Shown: positions 23,354 through 27,869 of the stretch, piece after piece
How positions within the stretch are numbered: position 1 is the stretch's first letter
How the letters are laid out: every line of letters starts with the position of its first letter
The notes under the pieces: model-generated
Told to the model about the DNA's origin: nothing
Seen by the model: the letters and a program-made list of their open reading frames with translations, nothing else
Databases searched by the model: none
Program-made: the position numbers and the translations under genes
DNA from: JBBDNV01 sp040877415
GTDB lineage: Bacteria > Planctomycetota > Planctomycetia > Pirellulales > PALSA-1355
Length of the DNA stretch: 27,869 bases
Assembly: GCA_040877415.1 (NCBI GenBank)
Contig: JBBDNV010000072.1
Location: 1-27,869 of the forward strand
Reading direction: 5' to 3'

Positions 23354-23456
23354 GCGCTTTTTCCAATAAGCGTCCTCGTGTCACTTGCGGTTAGCTATCA
23401 AAACGGCCGCTACGTCACAAGATCAACGTCCTGGGCGCACGTGCTAGCGGCGCGCA

Positions 23457-24467
23457 TTACGCTCGCAGCGGATTGCGATACAGCACCTCGGCCAGCCAGC
23501 GGCGGCTGCCGGGCCAATCGGCGGGGCGCTCGAAGTGCCACTTGGGGTGCGTCGGCACGAGCCCATCGTCGTACGGCCACGAATGAAACGGCTGATACCC
23601 CAACGCGCGCGCCAGTTTGCTCGAAACCATCGACACGTCGCCGGCGCGCGGCGGAATGGGTCCGGCCGCTTTGCGCGGGCAGCCCATCAGGTGCCTCGGG
23701 TCGTAGCCGCCGACGCGGTTGACGATTTGCGCGATGTTGAACAGGCTCAACGGGCGTGGGCCGCCGGCGTGGTACAGTCCGGCCAGATCGCCGGCCAGCA
23801 CGGTTTCGCACAACCGGTTCAGGCAATCGGTGTACGTTGGCGTGCGCACTTCGTCGAAATAGAGCGTGGCCGGCTTCGATTTTTTGAACCGCGACTGGAT
23901 CCAATCGATCGCGCCGGCGTGGCCGTTGAAACTGACGCCCATCGGCAGCGAGATGCGCAAAATGCACGCTTCCGGCAGGCAGTCGCGAATCAGCTCCTCG
24001 GCCACCACCATTGTCTTGCCGTAGACCGTGACCGGATCGGTCGGATCCTCCTCGACGTGGTTGCCGCCGGCCGTGCCCGAAAACACCAGGTCGATCGACA
24101 AGTGGACGAGCCGCGTGCCGCGCTGGCGCACCAGCGCGACGAGGTTGCGCACGCCCTCGACGTTGATGCGCCAGGCCATTGCCGGATCGAGCTCGCAGGC
24201 CCGCAGCGCGCAGTTACCGGCGCAGTCGAGCACGCCGGCAAAGGGGTGCTCGTCGAACAGCCGGGTCAATCCCGCGCGATCTTCGGCGTTGCAAGCCACG
24301 ATGCCGGTGCCATCCAAGCGCCAATTGTCGCGTTGGCGAATGCCGATCACCTGGCCGGGATAGCGGTCCTGGAAATACGCCAGCGCGTTGTAACCGGCCA
24401 CGCCGGCCACGCCGGTGATCAACAGGGGAAGCGGTACGCGGGGAGGATCGAACGCGGAGCGGAACAT
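23457..24467 (-). CDS. RmlD-like NAD(P)-dependent reductase with altered active site
   Basis: This 336-residue extended SDR protein resembles dTDP-4-dehydrorhamnose reductase. It has a Rossmann start (ITGVAGVAGYNALAYF, glycines 19-25), a counterpart of the STDYVFDG segment (SIDLVFSG, 124-131) and a Tyr-containing YGKT segment (149-152). However, the RmlD triad seems altered: the Thr position is Ile125, Tyr149 is present, and the Lys four residues after Tyr is Met153 (Lys sits at +2). Binding of nucleotide is likely, but standard reductase chemistry may be lost or rearranged. rmlA, rmlB and rmlC are not here. The LysR stop overlaps its start by 49 bases, so it is cotranscribed downstream of the LysR gene. 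The ATG at 24467 has no strong ribosome site. Confidence 0.82.
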   Translation of the reverse strand: MFRSAFDPPRVPLPLLITGVAGVAGYNALAYFQDRYPGQVIGIRQRDNWRLDGTGIVACNAEDRAGLTRLFDEHPFAGVLDCAGNCALRACELDPAMAWRINVEGVRNLVALVRQRGTRLVHLSIDLVFSGTAGGNHVEEDPTDPVTVYGKTMVVAEELIRDCLPEACILRISLPMGVSFNGHAGAIDWIQSRFKKSKPATLYFDEVRTPTYTDCLNRLCETVLAGDLAGLYHAGGPRPLSLFNIAQIVNRVGGYDPRHLMGCPRKAAGPIPPRAGDVSMVSSKLARALGYQPFHSWPYDDGLVPTHPKWHFERPADWPGSRRWLAEVLYRNPLRA

Positions 24468-25429
24468 GGCGCGATTCTAACAGCACCGCCGGCCGGCCGT
24501 AAGCTCAACGATCCCGGCGCGGCCGGACTTCCGCGAATGAAGCCGACGAATTCGCGGGCAGCCGCCGAAAGGCGGTCGCCGCGGCGAGTAAGGATTCCGG
24601 AGTTGATGGGCCGAATCGGGTCCGCGACGGAGCGGATCGCCACCTTGCGGCCTCGCGTGACCACTCCGCTTGGCAATAAGGGCACGATCGCGATACCCAA
24701 CCCCGCCTCGACCATGCGGATGATGATCTCCGTGGTGGTTGTCTCCATGTGCACCTGCGGCGAGAGCTCCTGCTCATGGAACGCATCCAGGATGTGCTGT
24801 CGGCCCGTCGAACCTCTCTCGAAGATGATGAGCGGCTCATTCGCCAGGTCCCGCAAGCGAATTTTTTTCTGCCCCAACAGTCGGTGGCGCGGGGGCGTGA
24901 TCAGGCTCCAATTCATGGAGAACATGTGCTGATACTCCAGCTCCGGCGACGGTTCGTACGGAGCCGCGACGCCGATCGCCACGTCGGGATCACGCAGCAG
25001 CACAGCCTCGATTTCTTGTTCGGCGTGAATGCTGAGTCGGATACGGATTTGCGGGAAGCGGACGTGGAAGCGTCGCACGGCGTCGATCAGGACATATCGG
25101 ATCAGGTATTGGCTGGCGGCAACGTGGACGTCCTGGGGCTGGGCCGCCGCGTCAAACAGTTCGGCCAATTCGCGGGCCCGCTCCAAGAAGGCGATGGCGT
25201 GAGGCAGGAATTGCCGCCCGTGCTGCGTCAACGGCGTGGTGTGGCGCATTCCCCGGCTCTTTCTGTACAGCTCGACCTGAAGGCGAGCCTCCAGCGCCAA
25301 AAGCCGGTTTCGCACGCCCTGTTCCGTAATGTGCAGCACTTCGCCGGCGCGGCGGAGGCTTCCCTGCCGCGCGAGTTCGACGAAGGCGGCAACCTGATCG
25401 GTGGACAGCGAGGGCAATTCGCGAGTCAT
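24419..25429 (-). CDS. LysR-type transcriptional regulator
   Basis: This 336-residue regulator has a winged HTH at about 8-66 (DQVAAFVELARQGSLRRAGEVLHITEQGVRNRLLALEARLQVELYRK). Its helix 3 carries TEQGVRN in place of the usual S-x-P/Q-A-x-S. An effector-binding domain follows (DVHVAASQYLIRYVLIDAV through AAREFVGFIRG). It is some 30 residues longer than the usual 300; the Arg- and Pro-rich tail overlaps the rmlD-like gene. The ATG at 25429 follows GGAG by 10 bases; an upstream GTG at 25468 is possible but lacks support. It is divergent from the repeat-protein and SUMF1 genes, and LysR proteins often control the divergent neighbour, with a candidate T-N11-A site at 25525-25537. The effector is unknown. 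Confidence 0.9.
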   Translation of the reverse strand: MTRELPSLSTDQVAAFVELARQGSLRRAGEVLHITEQGVRNRLLALEARLQVELYRKSRGMRHTTPLTQHGRQFLPHAIAFLERARELAELFDAAAQPQDVHVAASQYLIRYVLIDAVRRFHVRFPQIRIRLSIHAEQEIEAVLLRDPDVAIGVAAPYEPSPELEYQHMFSMNWSLITPPRHRLLGQKKIRLRDLANEPLIIFERGSTGRQHILDAFHEQELSPQVHMETTTTEIIIRMVEAGLGIAIVPLLPSGVVTRGRKVAIRSVADPIRPINSGILTRRGDRLSAAAREFVGFIRGSPAAPGSLSLRPAGGAVRIAPCSAPRSILPAYRFPC

Positions 25430-25520
25430 CGGTGAATAGCTCCATGTTCCAAGGTGGGACGCCGTCACTAGGAGGTCTGGTCCCCCCGCGCCGACGCCGG
25501 TCGGTTCAGCCGTAGATACA

Positions 25521-25541
25521 ATAATTTAGACGATAAATAAT
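25521..25541. promoter_or_regulatory. Candidate LysR binding site in the divergent AT-rich region
   Basis: TTTA-gacga-TAAA (25525-25537) fits the T-N11-A pattern of LysR-type regulator sites. It is embedded in an imperfect palindrome, ATAATTTA (25521-25528) and TAAATAAT (25534-25541). The region 25505-25560 is unusually AT-rich for this genome, as expected for a divergent promoter. I cannot define a clear -35/-10 pair for either direction. Confidence 0.4.
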
Positions 25542-25694
25542 ACAATAAACAACTTTTTGTCTCATTCGCAAGCTGGGTAGGATAAAGCGTTGAAAGAAGG
25601 CATCGCCGCGTCACCGTCGTGGCCCGAGGGGATGCAGATTTCCATCGCGGCCCGGGCGGGACCGAATACCCCTGACCCAGAAAGGGAGGAGCAC

Positions 25695-26075
25695 ATGCGA
25701 TCGTACACATTCGTTTCCGTGTTGACGGCTATCAACCTGGCGTTGCTTGTCACGCTATTGGTTGGTGCCGTGCCGACCAACCCGAAAGATGTCGTCGCGC
25801 CGTCTGTTGTCCGCGCGCAGGCCATCGAATTGGTGGATGCGCAAGGCAATGTCCGTGGGCAACTGCACCTGGGAGCCGACGGCGGCGGCAATATTCGACT
25901 GCGCGCGCCCAATGGCGAGGTTCGCGTCAAAATCGGCGCGACGGTTGACGGCGGCGGATTAATGTTCGCCGACAAGAAAACCGAACCCGCGGTTCAACTC
26001 CGCGCGGGCGGAAAGTCAGGGACGAACCTGACGCTCACCGGACCGGACAAGAAGGAACGAGTGATTGCTCCCTGA
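25695..26075 (+). CDS. Small exported or anchored glycine-rich beta-repeat protein
   Basis: I do not recognise this 126-residue protein by name. A hydrophobic N-terminal segment (5-25, TFVSVLTAINLALLVTLLVGAV) acts as signal or anchor. After residue 43, short repeats of the form (I/V)-x-L-x-(D/G)-x-x-G-x-(V/N)-R follow (IELVDAQGNVRGQLHLG, NIRLRAPNGEVRVKIG, GLMFADKKTEPAVQLRAG, NLTLTGPDKKERVIAP), suggesting stacked beta-strands. The ATG at 25695 has an ideal AGGGAGGA 4 bases upstream; earlier in-frame codons are not needed. The SUMF1-domain gene begins 23 bases after its stop, so both belong to one unit. Confidence 0.75.
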   Translation: MRSYTFVSVLTAINLALLVTLLVGAVPTNPKDVVAPSVVRAQAIELVDAQGNVRGQLHLGADGGGNIRLRAPNGEVRVKIGATVDGGGLMFADKKTEPAVQLRAGGKSGTNLTLTGPDKKERVIAP

Positions 26076-26098
26076 CTCTTGAGGGAACCATCGAAAAT

Positions 26099-26977
26099 AT
26101 GAAGAGACGTCTGGTGTTCGCGTCGTTGTATTTATCGCTCGTCGTGTCAGCGGCCTTGGGACAACAGGCCAGTTTGACCAGACAGCCATTCGTCGGTTCT
26201 AAGGCGGGCGACGAACGCGAAATCGGCGGGATCAGACTCTGCTGGTGTCCTGCCGGCAAATTCAAGATGGGCAGCCCGCGCAGCGAACCGGAGCGACGCC
26301 CGGGCGAGAATCAGGTCGAGGCAACATTGACCAACGGCTTTTGGATCGGCAAATACGAAGTCACGCAGGGTCAATGGAAACAGGTGGTCGGCGCGTTCCC
26401 CGGCAAGCTGACCGCCGGCGAGGGGGACGCCTTCCCCATCTATGCGATCAACTTCGCCGAGGCAGAAGGGTTCTGTCGGAAGCTAACCGAGACGGCCCAT
26501 GCGTCCGGCGACCTGCCACAAGAGTGGGAATTCCGGCTCCCGACCGAGGCGCAATGGGAGTACGCCTGCCGGGCGGGAACCACCACCGCCACTTCGTTTG
26601 GCGACAAACTAAGCAGCAAGCAGGCCAACTTCCAGGGAAAGCCCTACAACGGGGCCGAGAACGGTCCGTCCCTGAAACGGGCTGCCAAGGTAGGCAGCTA
26701 CCCGGCCAATCCGTGGGGAATACACGACATGCACGGCAATGTGTTCGAATGGTGTCGAGACTGGTATCACGCGCGGCTGCCGGGCGGTGTTGATCCCGAT
26801 CTGTACTCCGCGAGGGCTACGGCGTCGGTCAGTGAGGCGGGTGGCATTTCGCGGGCGCGCCGAGGCGGGTGCTGGGCCGACGAGGGCTGGCCTTGTCGGT
26901 CGGCGTTTCGGCTCCGGTTTGAGCCTGAGCGACGAGCGGACCACATCGGATTCCGCGTGGTGGCTGTCCAGCCGTGA
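26099..26977 (+). CDS. Exported SUMF1-domain protein (formylglycine-generating-enzyme-like)
   Basis: This 292-residue protein begins with a signal peptide (1-21, cleavage after LGQQ). The FGE-sulfatase/SUMF1 fold covers 40-288: GFWIGKYEVTQGQWKQV, FRLPTEAQWEYACRAGTTT, GIHDMHGNVFEWCRDWY and DHIGFRVVAVQP. In true formylglycine-generating enzymes the copper-binding pair sits as RGGSxxC-x4-C. Here the stretch is RGGCWADEGWPCRSAF, so the second cysteine (Cys266) is kept while the first position holds Asp261; Cys258 is misplaced. Catalysis of formylglycine formation is therefore doubtful. Other SUMF1-domain proteins act as sugar-binding or oxygenase modules. The ATG at 26099 has GAGGGAA upstream. 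Confidence 0.88.
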   Translation: MKRRLVFASLYLSLVVSAALGQQASLTRQPFVGSKAGDEREIGGIRLCWCPAGKFKMGSPRSEPERRPGENQVEATLTNGFWIGKYEVTQGQWKQVVGAFPGKLTAGEGDAFPIYAINFAEAEGFCRKLTETAHASGDLPQEWEFRLPTEAQWEYACRAGTTTATSFGDKLSSKQANFQGKPYNGAENGPSLKRAAKVGSYPANPWGIHDMHGNVFEWCRDWYHARLPGGVDPDLYSARATASVSEAGGISRARRGGCWADEGWPCRSAFRLRFEPERRADHIGFRVVAVQP

Positions 26978-27432
26978 CCGGCGAGCGGGCATATCGGGCG
27001 TGGCCACGGACCGCCGCTGCATTTAGCGTTTTCAGGTTTCAACGTCTCACAGATGCGCGCTAGGAATGAACAGTGGATCAGGTGAGCAGGGGACCGCAGG
27101 AGAGCAGGTCACTCGGCAGCTTGGCCGTCGTCGTTACCTGCACCGCTGTTCCACTGCTCTGCTGTTCTCCCGTTCTTTGCCGCTTCTGGCGGCAACGGGT
27201 GGTGGCCGATTTTATTTTGCTTTTGGGCCCATTCGGCCGTTTTTGGAGTGCGAGTTTTTCATAGCTATACAGCGTGCGCAAAAAAATCAGTCGCCCGTCT
27301 CGGAAGTGACGGCGCGCGTTGGATTTCGAGTCATTCGCGGCGCGAAAACCGAGCGCACCCCCCGATGTGAAATAATCGGCGCGCGTTCGATAATGCTCCA
27401 AGCTACCAGAAACCAGAATTTTGCTCGGCAGT
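26978..27432. other. Intergenic stretch without a recognisable gene
   Basis: Both strands were read in all frames. Open frames up to 134 codons exist on both strands, but they overlap one another, have Arg/Ser-rich compositions typical of non-coding frames in GC-rich DNA, and show no known motif or ribosome site. No tRNA or clear terminator was recognised. Confidence 0.5.
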
Positions 27433-27638
27433 CAACGCACCTTTTCGGCCAGCGCATGGGGGGCGGATAGGTCAGGGCCGCTGCGCGGAGATTGCCTGAA
27501 GCTGAAGCCACGCTCGATGACTGGAGCCTTACGGCGGTTGTCGTAACGACTCCGGTCCCCTCTTAATTCGTCCCTTTAATTCTTCTGGAATTCACGTTGC
27601 GCAGTCCCGGCCGCCCCGAAGACAGAAAAACGAGCGAT
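27433..27638. repeat. 206-bp direct repeat, copy 1
   Basis: This unit begins CAACGCACCTTTTCGGCC and ends AAAAACGAGCGAT. A second copy of identical length starts 231 bases later. Inside, GACTGGAG (27519-27526) pairs with CTCCGGTC (27550-27557, one G-T pair) and TTACG (27529-27533) pairs with CGTAA (27542-27546) around an 8-base loop, forming a two-part hairpin. No coding frame is consistent with both copies. Confidence 0.8.
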
Positions 27639-27663
27639 GTCCCCTTTCTCCTGTCCCTTTCTC

Positions 27664-27869
27664 CAACGCACCTTTTCGGCCAGCGCATGGCATGGGGGGC
27701 GGCCAGCTCGTGGCCGCTGCGCGGTGATTGCCTGAAGCCGCGTTCGATGACTGGAGCCTTACGGCGGTTGTCGTAACGACTCCCGTCCCCCTCTAATTCG
27801 TCCCATTAATTCGTCTGGCATTCACGTTCCGCAGCCCCGGCCGCCCGCCAAGACCGAAAAACGAGTGAT
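27664..27869. repeat. 206-bp direct repeat, copy 2 (reaches the window edge)
   Basis: This is a second imperfect copy, again starting CAACGCACCTTTTCGGCC and ending AAAAACGAGTGAT. It is separated from copy 1 by a 25-bp pyrimidine-rich linker (CCCCTTTCTCC and CCCTTTCTC). Small insertions and substitutions distinguish the copies, but the hairpin core GACTGGAGCCTTACGGCGG is unchanged. Further copies could follow beyond the window. Confidence 0.8.

Noticed and set aside
21539..24932. Plus-strand open frames opposite the pseudokinase, RmlD-like and LysR genes
   Set aside because: Each is a mirror of a gene with recognised domains on the other strand. They lack ribosome sites and have repetitive His/Arg/Gly content.
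27066..27470. Open frame of 134 codons in the right-hand non-coding stretch
   Set aside because: No ribosome site or domain, basic low-complexity composition, overlapping open frames on both strands, and its 3' end runs into the repeat unit.

Overview
The window looks like chromosomal DNA from a GC-rich planctomycete, most likely of the Pirellulales type. The case rests on gene content: a DUF1501 Tat-exported protein translationally coupled to a DUF1549/DUF1553 (PSD1-type) protein, an arylsulfatase, a membrane pseudokinase with a beta-rich exported half, a SUMF1-domain protein, and short REP-like palindromes between genes. I see no rRNA, tRNA, CRISPR array, phage module or plasmid replication gene.

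Layout from left to right. At 1-2437 a glyoxalase-fold protein (+) converges on a membrane-anchored arylsulfatase (-). At 2635-4046 there is a minus-strand small-heat-shock cluster: two intact Hsp20 genes, a third reduced to its C-terminal half, a strong intrinsic terminator, and a sigma-54-like promoter with upstream inverted repeats. At 4238-6001 an arsenic operon arsR-arsC-arsM has a good -35/-10 promoter and an overlapping palindromic operator; no efflux pump is present. rsmG follows. At 6838-9757 are the sulfate-assimilation genes: sat (+), then a convergent cysH-rrf2 pair (-), separated by a long REP-like hairpin. The regulator has no cluster cysteines, so a CymR-like sulfur role is plausible.

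At 9964-11864 a rhamnulokinase gene overlaps by four bases a four-TM, His-rich small membrane protein. At 11889-15935 come the DUF1553/DUF1501 pair and a membrane-anchored protein with an L7/L12 C-terminal-like domain. At 15988-17352 lies a compositionally different insert: a HTH/DUF2442-like protein, a small partner with a DUF4160-like motif, their own promoter carrying a palindrome, and a decayed IS1380-type transposase tail.

At 17357-25429 are signalling and membrane genes: an HD-GYP protein, an M50 metalloprotease, a NUDIX ADP-ribose pyrophosphatase-like enzyme, the pseudokinase, an RmlD-like reductase with an altered active site, and a LysR regulator. At 25521-26977 a divergent promoter region leads to a small exported repeat protein and an exported SUMF1-domain protein lacking one active-site cysteine. 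The last 0.9 kb has no convincing gene and ends in two 206-bp imperfect direct repeats, each containing a conserved hairpin.

The least explained parts are the two-gene insert at 16000-17083, the 206-bp repeats at the right edge, the sigma-54-like control of the Hsp20 cluster, and the degenerate enzymes (pseudokinase, RmlD-like, SUMF1-like). Promoters and operators were found by eye and are predictions.
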